Shown: in pieces, positions 9,012-18,039 of the stretch | Layout of the letters: every line of letters begins with the position of its first letter | Numbering within the stretch: the first letter of the stretch is position 1 | Source: GAS368 sp965227745 | Lineage (GTDB): Bacteria > Verrucomicrobiota > Verrucomicrobiia > Opitutales > Opitutaceae | DNA: 64,000 bases | NCBI GenBank assembly: GCA_965227745.1 | Contig: OZ245769.1 | Location: 992,001-1,056,000, forward strand | Direction: 5' to 3' | Translations under genes and position numbers: made by a program | The notes under the pieces: model-generated | Told to the model about the DNA's origin: nothing | The model's database searches: none | What the model saw: only the letters and a program-made list of their open reading frames with translations

Positions 9012-10082
9012 TCAGGATTTTTTCTTGGGCGCGGCCGGAGCGGCAGGCGGGATCGGATCGCCGGCGCGGAGCACCTTGCCGAGGGCGTGATCGTCGGGCG
9101 TGATGCCACGGCGGTAGCCTTTGAAGGCGTAGGGCGAAGGGGCGAAGTCGTCGACGTACCGCACATCCGTCTTGGCGGGGATCTCGAGCGAGAAGCCCCA
9201 GAGCACGGCGTTGACCACCATGCGGCGAAAGCCCTCGTTGGTGAGATCGGTGGCGGCGCCCATCGTGGTGCAGAAGACTCGGTTCGCTTTGCCGCCAGGG
9301 TTATCGTGCGTGCGCGTCCAGGCGATGGGCATCATGGGATCGTTGATGCCCTGCTCTTGTCCGTCGGACTTGCGCGTGTTGCGACGCTGCATGTCGGGCG
9401 CGTCGGTGGGGTTCATGCCGACGAGCACCTGGCCGCGCGCGAGAATTTTGGAACCCGGGACCGGGTGGGTTTCGTACACGCCGGAGTCGCCGAAGATATC
9501 GCTCACGCCGCGCATGATCGGGTCGCTCTCCGCGCCGGGCTCGATGATGCCGCGGGTGGCACCGCGGCGATTGGCACCCCAGTGGCTGACCCAGTTTTCG
9601 CCGAGGACTTCGCGGCCGAAATCGTTGAAATTCTTATAGCTGCTCTGGCTGTTGGCGGGAAAGCGAAACGAATGCGTGGCCGTGCGCAGGCCCACGATGG
9701 GCACGCCGCGCGCGACGGCTGCGGAAAACCGCTTCATGGCATCGTCGGGCCATTGGCGGAAGCGCAGCATCATCACGATCCCATCGGCGGAATCGAGCGC
9801 CTCCGAGCCGGGGATGTTCTTGTTGTTATCGGGATTGATCGTACCATCGGGATCGAGGGCAAAGAGCACGGTGCACTTGAAACCGTGCCGCTGGCTCAGA
9901 ATCTTCGCGAGCATCGGCAGACCTTCCTCGCCGCGATACTCTTCGTCGCCCGTGAGAAACACTATATGCTTCCCCGCGCCCGGTCCGGGCTTCGCGGGAT
10001 AGGTGATCGAGGAGGAGGCCGCCTGGGCGACGCTCATAAGGAGGCAGCCGAGGAACAGCCCGAGAACGCGGGGTAACGTCAT
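9012..10082 (-). CDS. Exported ThuA-like domain protein, second copy
   Basis: 356 aa from the ATG at 10082, starting with the signal peptide MTLPRVLGLFLGCLLMSVAQA. The domain shows HIVFLTGDEEYRGEEGLP, GIVMMLRFRQWPDDAM, VGLRTATHSF and, near the end, RVFCTTMGAATDLTNEGFRRMVVNAVLWG. This arrangement is typical of the larger planctomycete/verrucomicrobial secreted ThuA-like proteins. A lysine- and proline-rich tail closes it. It lies 52 bp upstream of the smaller ThuA-like gene on the same strand. Substrate not known. Confidence 0.85.
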   Translation of the reverse strand: MTLPRVLGLFLGCLLMSVAQAASSSITYPAKPGPGAGKHIVFLTGDEEYRGEEGLPMLAKILSQRHGFKCTVLFALDPDGTINPDNNKNIPGSEALDSADGIVMMLRFRQWPDDAMKRFSAAVARGVPIVGLRTATHSFRFPANSQSSYKNFNDFGREVLGENWVSHWGANRRGATRGIIEPGAESDPIMRGVSDIFGDSGVYETHPVPGSKILARGQVLVGMNPTDAPDMQRRNTRKSDGQEQGINDPMMPIAWTRTHDNPGGKANRVFCTTMGAATDLTNEGFRRMVVNAVLWGFSLEIPAKTDVRYVDDFAPSPYAFKGYRRGITPDDHALGKVLRAGDPIPPAAPAAPKKKS

Positions 10083-10136
10083 GCGCCTGTGGTGCGCCGA
10101 ATTGAGCAATGCGTCAACGCGGTTCCCCGTCAGAAA

Positions 10137-11153
10137 TTAGATGCCCCAGCTCCAGCGCTCGCCCTGCCACGCGTAGCCCGTGCCCGCGCGCGCGACGCGA
10201 CCGATGCCGGGCCAAGGGAGATGGAAGCCGTAGGCACGCTCGTGCGTGCCCGCGAGCTCGGCAAAGAGCTTCTTGCGCGTGTCGATCGCGACCTCCGGCT
10301 CATGGTCAAAGGCGATGCCCCAGCCGGGATTCGTAAACATCAGCACGTGATGGTGTGCGACGTCCATGAAATGCATGAGCGACTCCTTGCCGGAGCGAAT
10401 GCGGAAGAGCGCATGGCCCGCCGTGTGGCCGGGGCCGTGGACGACATTGACCGCGCCGCCGAGGAGATCGTCGCCGTGCTTGATGAGTTGGAGGTTAGGC
10501 TGCAACACGTCAAACTTCTCGCGCGCATCCTTCACCATTCCGGGCAACGGCTTCTTGTCGCGCTTCGACTTGGAAAAATCGGGCTCCGGGGAGCGCCAGA
10601 AATCGAGTTCCTGCTGCATGCAGTGAAACGCCGCATTGGGGAAAATCATGCGGTTGGCCGTTACGAAGCCGCCGATGTGATCGGAGTGCGCGTGGCTGAG
10701 AAACGCATGCGTGACCTTTTCCGGCGCGATGCCGATGGAGCCGAGCGCTTCGCCCACCCAGCCGCTGTTGGGATTCTTGCCGGGTCCGAAACCGCCGTCG
10801 AAGAGCGCGATCTCGTTGCCGACCTTGATGACGAGGATGTTGACGTAGAGCGGGAGCACATCGGTGCGCTCGCCGTGGGCGATCATGTCGTCCTTCATCG
10901 CGGGGCGGTCGCCCACGGGCCACATGAGATCGAGACCCTCGCGGAGCGCCATGTTGCCGTCGCTGAGCGTCCACGCCTCGATGTCGCCGATATTAAAACG
11001 ATAGGCGAAGGCGTTGCGCGGCTTCGGTGGCGGCGCAGGTTTCTTTTCCTCGGCGGCCGTGATGCCGCCGGGCAAGGCCGCGGCGGCGAGCACGGCCGCG
11101 GAGCCGGTGAGGAATTGGCGACGAGAGGACTGAAGTGGGGTGGGGGTCGACAT
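10137..11153 (-). CDS. Tat-exported metallo-beta-lactamase-fold hydrolase
   Basis: 338 aa. The N-terminus carries a twin-arginine signal (SSRRQFLTGSAAVLAAAALPGG). The MBL metal motif is FLSHAHSDHIGGF, followed by a second histidine in NVVHGPGHTAGHALF and a further one in the DVAHHHVLM region, the usual spread of zinc ligands. Relatives include quorum-quenching lactonases and other hydrolases, so the substrate is open. It stands between the ThuA-like pair and an M20 peptidase, all minus-strand and exported, suggesting a periplasmic degradation cluster. Confidence 0.88.
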   Translation of the reverse strand: MSTPTPLQSSRRQFLTGSAAVLAAAALPGGITAAEEKKPAPPPKPRNAFAYRFNIGDIEAWTLSDGNMALREGLDLMWPVGDRPAMKDDMIAHGERTDVLPLYVNILVIKVGNEIALFDGGFGPGKNPNSGWVGEALGSIGIAPEKVTHAFLSHAHSDHIGGFVTANRMIFPNAAFHCMQQELDFWRSPEPDFSKSKRDKKPLPGMVKDAREKFDVLQPNLQLIKHGDDLLGGAVNVVHGPGHTAGHALFRIRSGKESLMHFMDVAHHHVLMFTNPGWGIAFDHEPEVAIDTRKKLFAELAGTHERAYGFHLPWPGIGRVARAGTGYAWQGERWSWGI

Positions 11154-11186
11154 AGGAAAACGGGGAAGAAAGAATCGCGTGCGAGT

Positions 11187-12455
11187 TTAGCGCGTGAGGC
11201 GATAGATGAGGACCGCCGTGCGCTTCACGAGTTCAGGCACAGTCGCGAGGTCGGCCCACTCATTTGGCGCGTGAGCGCCACCGCCGCGAATGCCGAGGCC
11301 ATCGAGACCGGGCAGGGGCGGAGAAACAAAGGCGACATCGCCCGCGCCGCGGCTGCGCGGATCGTAGGCGGTGATCGCGCCGAAGCCAAGATCGCGGCTC
11401 ACGACATCGAGTTGAGCGAGCACTTCGCGGTTGGCCGGGGTATCGGGCATGGCGGGATAGCCCTCGCTGAAGGTAATCTTCGAGTCGGTGCGCGGCAGGT
11501 GCTTTGCGACGATGTCCTTCATCTTTTGCTCGGCAGCGGCGAGTTGCTCGGCGCTTACGCAGCGGAGGTCGCCGCGGATGAGCGTGCGCTGCGCCGTGAT
11601 ATTGGTCTTGCCGGCGGTCGTGCCGCCCGTGCGGTCGAGTGTGACATCGGTGCCGCCGACGATCAGCGCGGGATTGAGCGTGAGACCTTCGAATTTGCGC
11701 AGCTCCTCGTAGAAGGCCGCCAGAATGCGCGAGGCTTCATAGACGGAGCCCGCGCCCATTGAGGTGGAGAAAATTCCCGACGAGTGACCGGTCGCGCCCT
11801 GCACCTCGATTTCCCACGAGGTGCTGCTGCGGCGCGCGACGGTGGCAGTCTTACCGATGGCCCCCTCAAACGAGAGGACCACATCACTGCGTTTGGCGGC
11901 GTCGAAGAGTGCCTTGCGGGCAACTTCGACCGGGTGGCCGACGGCTTCCTCATCGCCCGTCATGACGACCGTGATCTGGGCATCGGTCAATGCGCCGGCC
12001 GCGTGCAGAGCGCGGAGTGCGTAGATCAAGACGAGATCGCCGCCCTTTATATCGCTCGTGCCGGAGCCGATGGCGCGGTCGCCGTTGCGTTCGTATTTGC
12101 CGCCGGGCAACACGGTATCGAGATGGCCGATGAGGAGGACGCGCTTGCCCTTGGTGCCCTTATGCTCGGCGACGAGATGGCCGCTTCGACCGGAGGCGGC
12201 GGGCACTTCGGCGAACTTATAGTCGAGCCCAATCTTGGAAAGCTGCGCGCCGAAGGTGTCCGCCATTTTGCGCACGCCCGCTAGATTTTCGGTGGAGCTG
12301 TCGATCTTCACCGCCTGCTCGAGATCGGCGGCAAAGCCACCGGCGTGTTGGTCGACAGCGGCGAGGATTTTTTGCTCAACGGGATCGACAGCGGCGAAAG
12401 CCGGGATGATCGATGCGAGCGTGAGGAGCGTGGCGACAGCGCGAGGGAAAGACAT
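11187..12455 (-). CDS. Exported M20-family metallopeptidase (glutamate carboxypeptidase type)
   Basis: 422 aa with an N-terminal signal peptide (MSFPRAVATLLTLASIIPAFA). The dinuclear zinc site of clan MH is readable: His-Asp in LLIGHLDTVLPGG, the bridging Asp in SGTSDIKGG, Glu-Glu in VVMTGDEEAVG, and the C-terminal His in RGGGAHAPNEWADL. The dimerisation insert (QGATGHSSGIFS) is present. Family members hydrolyse amide bonds of amino-acid or peptide derivatives. The signal peptide places this one in the periplasm. It is 33 bp upstream of the MBL gene. Confidence 0.92.
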   Translation of the reverse strand: MSFPRAVATLLTLASIIPAFAAVDPVEQKILAAVDQHAGGFAADLEQAVKIDSSTENLAGVRKMADTFGAQLSKIGLDYKFAEVPAASGRSGHLVAEHKGTKGKRVLLIGHLDTVLPGGKYERNGDRAIGSGTSDIKGGDLVLIYALRALHAAGALTDAQITVVMTGDEEAVGHPVEVARKALFDAAKRSDVVLSFEGAIGKTATVARRSSTSWEIEVQGATGHSSGIFSTSMGAGSVYEASRILAAFYEELRKFEGLTLNPALIVGGTDVTLDRTGGTTAGKTNITAQRTLIRGDLRCVSAEQLAAAEQKMKDIVAKHLPRTDSKITFSEGYPAMPDTPANREVLAQLDVVSRDLGFGAITAYDPRSRGAGDVAFVSPPLPGLDGLGIRGGGAHAPNEWADLATVPELVKRTAVLIYRLTR

Positions 12456-12518
12456 GCCGCGAGCGCAGCACAGAGCGCCGGGCTAGTCGAGCGCGAGAAC
12501 CGACCCACCTACGCGCCG

Positions 12519-13706
12519 TTATTTCTTTTTAACCGGGCCAGAGACCGGGACGCTCGTCGCCGTGGAGAGTGCGAATACCTGGATCTCATCGCTGGCCAAA
12601 TAATCCTTGATCGAGAGTTGCGATTGCACGAAGCGATCCCGGTCCGCCATCGAGACCGCGGCGAATTCGGCGGAGGATTCGTCCGGCTCCTGCCGGGGAA
12701 TATCCAAAGGCTTCGGCGGCGGGATAAAATAGCCGGCCATCGAATCGTCGGAGGTCTGATTGCGCTGCGTGCCGCCGAAGACGTAAACGTTATTGCCGAG
12801 CACCACGGTCGCGGTGTCGCGCTGCGCCGTGTAGCTGGCGGTGAAAAAGTCGGAAGTCTTCTTGCCAAGTTCATAGACGCCGAGTTCGCGTCCGCCGAAG
12901 AGAAAGAGGTAGTGGTCGATGAAGGCCATCGAGTTGGCGCCGACGGGGCGTTGGAGCTTGGGGAGCACGCGCCAGCCCTTTTGCTCGGGGATGTAGGCCT
13001 CGACGTCGGCCATCTCCTTCGGGCCTTTGTAGCCGCCGGCGACGATGATGACATCGCCCACCGTGACGGCCTGGCTCATGCGCGGCGTGGGCATGGGGAC
13101 GCCCTTTTCCCATTTGCCCGTGGTGAGGGAGTAGACCTCGGTGGTGTTGGTATTGACGATGGTGCGCGGGTGGCTGCGCGCGCCGCCCATCACGTAGATT
13201 TTATCGCCCAGTGCGGCGCAGGCGAAATTGGCCTTGGCGATCGGCATGGGCGCGGCCTTGGTGACGGCGCGCGTGGCGAGATCGATCACTTCGACGGAGT
13301 TCTCGAAGTAGTCCGCGAGTTCGAAGTGATTGGGATTATACCCGCCGAGGACGTAAATTTTGCCGCGATGCAAAATGGCGCGGTGATTGCGCCGGCCAAC
13401 TGCGAGGCGGGCAAAAGGCTCAGAAGCCCCCGTTCCTGGGTCGAAGCGCTCGACATCGTCGAGCGGGGTGTCGCCGGAATTACTGCCGCCGATGATGTAA
13501 ATGTAGCGCCCGTCCGTGACGGCGACGGCCGCGAAGCGCGCGGTGCGGAGGCGATAGCCGAGCTCGAGCTTGGTAAGCGGGAGTTTGCCGGCCTCGACGA
13601 CCACCGGAGCGAGCTTTTCGATCGGGGCTCCGACTTGCTCGCCGGATACCAGCGCCGGAAAGAGAAGGGCGAGCGAGCCAACCAAGAGGACCGCAGGGGT
13701 GCGCAT
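12519..13706 (-). CDS. Exported kelch-repeat beta-propeller protein
   Basis: 395 aa with a signal peptide (MRTPAVLLVGSLALLFPALVSG). At least five kelch-type blades can be seen from the recurring pattern of a hydrophobic strand, GG, and a Tyr/Trp about 20 residues later: YIYIIGGSNS, KIYVLGGYNPN, KIYVMGGARS, VIIVAGGYKG, YLFLFGGRELG and NVYVFGGTQRN. Kelch propellers bind proteins or sugars. No catalytic motif is evident, so it is probably a binding or structural exoprotein. Confidence 0.88.
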   Translation of the reverse strand: MRTPAVLLVGSLALLFPALVSGEQVGAPIEKLAPVVVEAGKLPLTKLELGYRLRTARFAAVAVTDGRYIYIIGGSNSGDTPLDDVERFDPGTGASEPFARLAVGRRNHRAILHRGKIYVLGGYNPNHFELADYFENSVEVIDLATRAVTKAAPMPIAKANFACAALGDKIYVMGGARSHPRTIVNTNTTEVYSLTTGKWEKGVPMPTPRMSQAVTVGDVIIVAGGYKGPKEMADVEAYIPEQKGWRVLPKLQRPVGANSMAFIDHYLFLFGGRELGVYELGKKTSDFFTASYTAQRDTATVVLGNNVYVFGGTQRNQTSDDSMAGYFIPPPKPLDIPRQEPDESSAEFAAVSMADRDRFVQSQLSIKDYLASDEIQVFALSTATSVPVSGPVKKK

Positions 13707-13737
13707 GCCTGCTTGGATGACGCATCTCTATATACAG

Positions 13738-14277
13738 TCAACCCGGCAGCGCCGTAACCAAGGCCGCGACCTCCTCGGCAATCGACGTCGGCGAACGCTG
13801 CGAGGTATCGAAACTCAGCCGCGCCGGTGGAATGATCGGCGTGGCGAACACGCCCGCAGCGCGCAATTGGCGGTAGAGGGCTAGATTGGTGAGCTTGCCA
13901 TTTTGCACGCGGGAGTCGTCGCCCATGCGGCGCTCGATCTCGGCCTCGGGTGCGGTGAGCGCGACGGGAATCACCTCGCCGCCAGCCGCCGCGACCTCGG
14001 CAAACAAGGTGTCGATGAAACTCTGCGGCACCGAATTCTCCGGGTTGAAGGTGAAAATCAGTCCGGGAAATTTATCGGCCAGCGCCCGGCGAAACGTGAG
14101 CAGCCAGATTTGCTCGCGCAGTGCGATGAAGCCCGGCGTGCCGAAATCGTAGACGGCTAGGGCGAGGTTCACCGTGAGGTGATTGTGAAACAGCCGCCAG
14201 CCCGTGAGCGCGGCGATCTCGCGCGCGATGGTGAGCTTGCCGACCGCAGGCGGGCCGTGGAGGAAAAGGAGCTTCAT
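13738..14277 (-). CDS. Small P-loop kinase-like NTPase
   Basis: 179 aa from the ATG at 14277, which places the nucleotide-binding motif at the very N-terminus (MKLLFLHGPPAVGKLT, Walker A with GPPAVGKL). Later landmarks are FHNHLTVNLALAVYDFG and a LID-like arginine region (EIERRMGDDSR). The size and layout match shikimate/gluconate-kinase-like or AAA_33 proteins. Substrate cannot be deduced. It is minus-strand and close to the kelch gene, but functional linkage is not evident. Confidence 0.8.
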   Translation of the reverse strand: MKLLFLHGPPAVGKLTIAREIAALTGWRLFHNHLTVNLALAVYDFGTPGFIALREQIWLLTFRRALADKFPGLIFTFNPENSVPQSFIDTLFAEVAAAGGEVIPVALTAPEAEIERRMGDDSRVQNGKLTNLALYRQLRAAGVFATPIIPPARLSFDTSQRSPTSIAEEVAALVTALPG

Positions 14278-14349
14278 GGGCGGATGATATACGCGAATCG
14301 TGCGGAGGCGCGTGGTCAATCGCTGGGCTCGGCCGCAACGGCACACCCC

Positions 14350-14829
14350 TTACGTAAACGTGTGGAGCACTGCCGCGTGGTCCCGCACGAGGACGCGTTT
14401 GCCCTTCGTCTCGAAGGCGTGGCCCTCGGCGGCGAGCTTGCGCTTCAGCGCGGGGATGCCGCCGGGGTATTTCGGGTTGAGCTCGCCGCCCGTTTTGAGC
14501 GTGCGCCAGTAGGGCGTGGTTTTCTTTTCTCCGGCGGCGGCGCTTTCTTCGGCGGCGTGGGCGGCGACCCAGGAAAAGATGCCGGTCGTGATCGGGCAGG
14601 CGGCCTAGGTGTGATGCTTTCTCGCAACCGCACCGCGCAGTTCATTGATGGTGGTGAGGCGACCTTTCGGCACGGTTTGCATGAGCGCATCGACCTCCCG
14701 CGGCGCAGGGATAACCATCGTCTGGCCGCCCCAACGCGCGGCGGCCTTGGCCTCGAGCTTGATCACACGCGGGAGATTCTTGTCGTCGGCGAGCTTCTCG
14801 CGCCAAGATTTTTTCTTTGAGACCGGCAT
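14350..14829 (-). pseudogene. MGMT-like protein gene interrupted by an in-frame amber codon
   Basis: The reading frame starts at 14829 (MPVSKKKSWREKLADDKN), passes through TMVIPAPREVDALM and PKGRLTTINELRGAVARK, then meets TAG at 14605-14607. In the same frame it resumes immediately as AACPITTGIFSWVAAHAAEE, then TPYWRTLKTGGELNPKYPGG, and ends at TAA 14350-14352. The two halves match the N- and C-terminal parts of the small MGMT-related family whose members are about 150-160 aa. No frame shift is needed. The single nonsense codon replaces one residue of the conserved linker. It is either a recent pseudogene, a read-through gene, or an assembly error. Confidence 0.8.
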
Positions 14830-14862
14830 AGCTCCCGAATCGCTCGACGCTGCCTCCGAAAA

Positions 14863-15441
14863 TTACTTCGGGGCGATTTTTTCCGGGGTGAACGAATACC
14901 CCATCTGGCCCACTTGAATCCCGAACGGCATGCCGGGCACGACCATCACGCTCGGAGCCGTGATGGTCTCATTTTTTCCGTCGGGGCCACGCCGCACGAA
15001 TCGCGCTCGGTACACGAGGTTACCGTCCGGCAGCACCTCGGGCTTGAGATAAAACGTCATCGTCTCACTGACCGGAAAAGAGGATTCCTCGCCGAGATAG
15101 AGCGACGCGCGAACATTGTTGATCGACTGGCCCATGCCTAGATCGATGACGCCGCTAATGGTAGTCTGGCCGTTTTTCACCTTGGCGGTGCGCAGGGGCA
15201 GCTCCCGGACCTGCTCGCCGGTTTTCAAGGAGAGCACTTCACGAGCGGGGTCGAAGGAAACGATCGTGCTGCCTTGAAACGAGTCATTGAGCCGCAGCCA
15301 GCCCGACGACTTACGGCTGTCGGAATCGCTCAGCGAAAAGCGCGTATCTTTCCCAATGGTAAAAAAGCCGGCGAACTCGATTTCGGCGCGCAGGCTGAGC
15401 AACGCAGACAAAAAGCAGGCGAGCACGAGACAACGTTTCAT
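14863..15441 (-). CDS. Exported protein of unknown function
   Basis: 192 aa from the ATG at 15441, which opens a signal peptide (MKRCLVLACFLSALLSLRA). The frame is open a further 324 bases upstream, but that part overlaps the fba terminator and the end of fba and is not credible. The mature region is beta-rich, with segments such as FAGFFTIGKDTRFSL and TGEQVRELPLRTAKVKNGQ. It resembles small verrucomicrobial exported proteins with a GSP-type beta domain. I recognise no family with confidence. Confidence 0.7.
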   Translation of the reverse strand: MKRCLVLACFLSALLSLRAEIEFAGFFTIGKDTRFSLSDSDSRKSSGWLRLNDSFQGSTIVSFDPAREVLSLKTGEQVRELPLRTAKVKNGQTTISGVIDLGMGQSINNVRASLYLGEESSFPVSETMTFYLKPEVLPDGNLVYRARFVRRGPDGKNETITAPSVMVVPGMPFGIQVGQMGYSFTPEKIAPK

Positions 15442-15521
15442 AGGGTCAGGCGACACGTTGGCAGAGAGCCGTGTTCCGCCCAATGAAAATCGCTGGGCGC
15501 GATTCGCTGAAAATGTAGCCA

Positions 15522-15554
15522 CAAAAAAGCGCGACCCGGTTGGGTCGCGCTTTG
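15522..15554 (-). terminator. Intrinsic terminator of fba
   Basis: On the minus strand a GC-rich stem (GCGCGACCC / GGGTCGCGC, 15529-15537 with 15542-15550, 4-base loop) is followed by a run of six T residues (A at 15523-15528 on the plus strand). It lies about 30 bp after the fba stop. Confidence 0.88.
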
Positions 15555-15583
15555 AAAGCGAAGGATGGTCGAGAAAAGACGCC

Positions 15584-16534
15584 TTACTTGCCGAGGCTCT
15601 TGCGCAGATCGGCCAGTTGGCCGGCACTGCCGAGGAGCACGTTGCGCGAGGCGATGAACTTCGCGTACTCGACGATGAAGATCTTGCCCGGCGGGCGGAA
15701 ATCGAAATCGCCCGGCTTGTCGCGGAAGTACTCGCGGTGCACACGGGTCCAGACGAGGCGGCCATCGGTGTCGATGTTGACCTTGGTCACGCCGAGCTTG
15801 GCGGCCGGGAGGTATTCGTTCGGGTCGACGCCGACCGAATCCTTGATGGTGCCGCCGGCGGCATTGATGCGGGCGACCTCATCCTGCGGGACGGAGGACG
15901 AACCGTGCATGACGAGCGGGAAGCCAGGGCAGAGCGCCTTGATCTTCTCCAGCACGTCGAAATGGAGGGACTGCTTGCCCTTGAACTTGAAGGCGCCGTG
16001 GGAGGTGCCGATGGCGCAGGCGAGGGAATCGCAGCCGGTCTTGGCGATGAAATCCTTGGCCTCGTCGGGATTGGTGAGGGTGGCGTGGCCATCCTCGACC
16101 TTGATGTCTTCCTCGACGCCGCCGAGCATGCCGAGCTCAGCCTCGACGGAGATGCCCTTGGCGTGCGCGCGCTGCACGACGCGCTTCGTGATCTCGACGT
16201 TCTTGTCGAATGGATCGTGCGAGGCGTCGATCATCACGGAGCTGAAGAAACCGGAGTCGATGCAATCGTAGCAGGTCGCCTCGTCACCGTGATCGAGATG
16301 CACCGCGAAGATGGACTCGGGGAAAATCTCACCGGCGGCGCGGATGATGGCCTCGAGCATGCGCTTATCGGTGTAGGCGCGCGCACCCTTCGAAATCTGG
16401 ATGATGAACGGAGCCTGGGAATCGATGCAGCCGCGGAAGAGGCCCATCGCCTGCTCGGCGTTGTTGATATTGTAAGCACCGACGGCGTACTTGCCGTAGG
16501 CGTGTTTGAAGAGTTGCGCGGTGGTGACGATCAT
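15584..16534 (-). CDS. fba: Fructose-bisphosphate aldolase, class II
   Basis: 316 aa from the ATG at 16534. It makes the reversible glycolytic cleavage of fructose 1,6-bisphosphate in the cytoplasm. Zinc-site and phosphate-binding landmarks are visible: YNINNAEQAMG, FAVHLDHGDE (catalytic Asp and zinc His), SVMIDASHDPFDKN, EAELGMLGGVEED, ACAIGTSHG, LVMHGSSSVP and VNIDTDGRL. Length and motifs fit the shorter class IIB/A type. The frame is open upstream of 16534, but the extension does not resemble the family. A strong terminator follows the gene. Confidence 0.95.
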   Translation of the reverse strand: MIVTTAQLFKHAYGKYAVGAYNINNAEQAMGLFRGCIDSQAPFIIQISKGARAYTDKRMLEAIIRAAGEIFPESIFAVHLDHGDEATCYDCIDSGFFSSVMIDASHDPFDKNVEITKRVVQRAHAKGISVEAELGMLGGVEEDIKVEDGHATLTNPDEAKDFIAKTGCDSLACAIGTSHGAFKFKGKQSLHFDVLEKIKALCPGFPLVMHGSSSVPQDEVARINAAGGTIKDSVGVDPNEYLPAAKLGVTKVNIDTDGRLVWTRVHREYFRDKPGDFDFRPPGKIFIVEYAKFIASRNVLLGSAGQLADLRKSLGK

Positions 16535-16634
16535 GGGAGGTAAAGGGACAAGAGCGTCGAGTTTCCGCGCGTGTAAGGACGCGGGCAAGGGTTTTCTCTG
16601 TGCTATGGCGCGGCGAAACCCGCAGCCCGGATTG

Positions 16635-16734
16635 AGGTGGACGGCGACCTCCGGGCGCCGCTGGAGGGCGAAAAGGAAAATTGCGGCGGCAGTTGGAGAT
16701 CCTGAAGACGGCGCACGGAGGTCGCCGTCCACCT
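16635..16734. repeat. Dispersed palindromic repeat, copy 1
   Basis: 19-bp arms at 16635-16653 and 16716-16734 are exact reverse complements (AGGTGGACGGCGACCTCCG and its complement). The same motif, with one base changed, starts at 43310 and at 63066, always in intergenic DNA. The interior (read on the minus strand) also resembles the 43310 copy, including CCGCAATTTTCC. Confidence 0.75.
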
Positions 16735-16741
16735 ACCAAAC

Positions 16742-17842
16742 CTACTGTTTCCCCTTGGGCGCTGGCCCACCGCGCGGGGGAGGCGGCGCGCCGTTGGGCC
16801 CGAGCGTGTCCGCCACAATGCGGGCGAGTTGGGTCTGGTTTTGCTGCTGCTGCTGAAGTTGCTGGAGGGCGGCTACCTGGGGCGCGGAGAGGACGGTTTG
16901 GGCCTGCGTCACCGCGCCGCTCGTGATGGGGGCGGTGGCATTGCTGCCGCGCAATCCGAGATCGCCACCGGCGAGAGCGAAGAGCCCGCCGCCACCACCG
17001 GGCGCGGCACTGCCGGTGAGGAGCGCCCCAAGCGCGTTGAGATCGGACTCACGCGGCGCAGCGGGGCCCCGACCACCGGGCAAAGGCGTATCGGCCGACG
17101 GGGGCGGGGCGTTGCTGGCGAGGATTTGGACGAGCTGTTCCGATTGCGCGGCGGTGAGCGGTGTATCCGTATAGCTGAGACGCTGCTGGAGTTGGGAGAC
17201 GACGTTGCGTTGCGGCAGCGTGGTTTCGAACGACTCAAACTGCGCAAAGCCGGTTTCGCCAATCACGGCCTTGATGCTGTTATTAATATCAACGCGGGTG
17301 GACTCCATCAGGCGCTGGTAGCCCTCGGGATCGCGGCGCGGATCGATGCCCTGCTCGCGGGCGATGGCGGCGGCGTCCTGCATCGTGGTCGCGCGGTCGG
17401 CGAGAATCGTCTTGAGGCGCTCGGCTTGATCGGGCGTGAGATTGAGGCTTTTGAAGAGCGCCGCGTAGCGCGCTTCGACGGCCGCTTTTTGCTGCAGCGT
17501 CATCAGCGCCTGCACCTCGGGCTTCGTGGAAAGCTCGCGCAACGCCAGGAGCTGCTGCGCGGGATTGCCGCCACGGACAGGCGGACGCTCGCGCCCGGGC
17601 GCGCCATCGGGCCCGGGTGCGCCGGGGGAGCCCTCGCCCCGGGTGGTGCCGGCGCGACTGGCGAGTTGCTTGTTTTCTTTCTCCAGATCCCAGACGCGCT
17701 TTTGCAGATCGGCGCGTTCATTGCGGCCCAGCGCGGCGGTGCGTAGTTCATTGAGCTCGTTGGACTGTTTCCACGAGAGCGCGAGCACACCGACGATCGT
17801 GAGCGCGAGAACCGCGATGATGATATTCTTAGGGGTAGTCAC
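16742..17842 (-). CDS. Membrane-anchored coiled-coil protein, Spy/CpxP-like region
   Basis: 366 aa. An N-terminal signal anchor (IIIAVLALTIVGVLALSW) is followed by a coiled coil (RADLQKRVWDLEKENKQLAS), a Gly/Pro-rich linker, then a helical region with LNLTPDQAERLKTILADR and YTDTPLTAAQSEQLVQILA. Those two segments are the LTPEQ-type repeats seen in Spy/CpxP-like periplasmic proteins. The C-terminus is Gln-rich and Pro-rich (QQLQQQQQNQTQ). I infer a periplasmic, possibly stress-related, protein; the function is not established. Confidence 0.7.
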   Translation of the reverse strand: MTTPKNIIIAVLALTIVGVLALSWKQSNELNELRTAALGRNERADLQKRVWDLEKENKQLASRAGTTRGEGSPGAPGPDGAPGRERPPVRGGNPAQQLLALRELSTKPEVQALMTLQQKAAVEARYAALFKSLNLTPDQAERLKTILADRATTMQDAAAIAREQGIDPRRDPEGYQRLMESTRVDINNSIKAVIGETGFAQFESFETTLPQRNVVSQLQQRLSYTDTPLTAAQSEQLVQILASNAPPPSADTPLPGGRGPAAPRESDLNALGALLTGSAAPGGGGGLFALAGGDLGLRGSNATAPITSGAVTQAQTVLSAPQVAALQQLQQQQQNQTQLARIVADTLGPNGAPPPPRGGPAPKGKQ

Positions 17843-17879
17843 AATGGAGTGCTGACGTAAACTATGGAGTGAAGTTCCA

Positions 17880-18039
17880 TCAGCGTCCAGCGGGCAGGCG
17901 GGGGCGGTTCACTCGCCAATGACTCCCACCATCGAATGCCTTGTCGTAGGGCCAGCGCTCACCGCCGGGTCGCCGCGCGACGGATATGATAATCGCGACG
18001 GCCTGCCGACAAGCGGCAGCCCTACAAAACCACCGCCGC
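17880..18039. repeat. Intergenic palindromic element
   Basis: This gap between the coiled-coil gene and topB carries an imperfect inverted repeat. TTGTCGTAGGGC begins near 17940 and GGCAGCCCTACAA ends near 18027. No convincing coding sequence is seen. Confidence 0.4.

Noticed and set aside
12345..13757. 470-codon plus-strand frame opposite the kelch gene; likewise 5226-6176 opposite kup and 15287-16543 opposite fba
   Set aside because: The opposite strands have signal peptides or catalytic motifs; these frames have neither.
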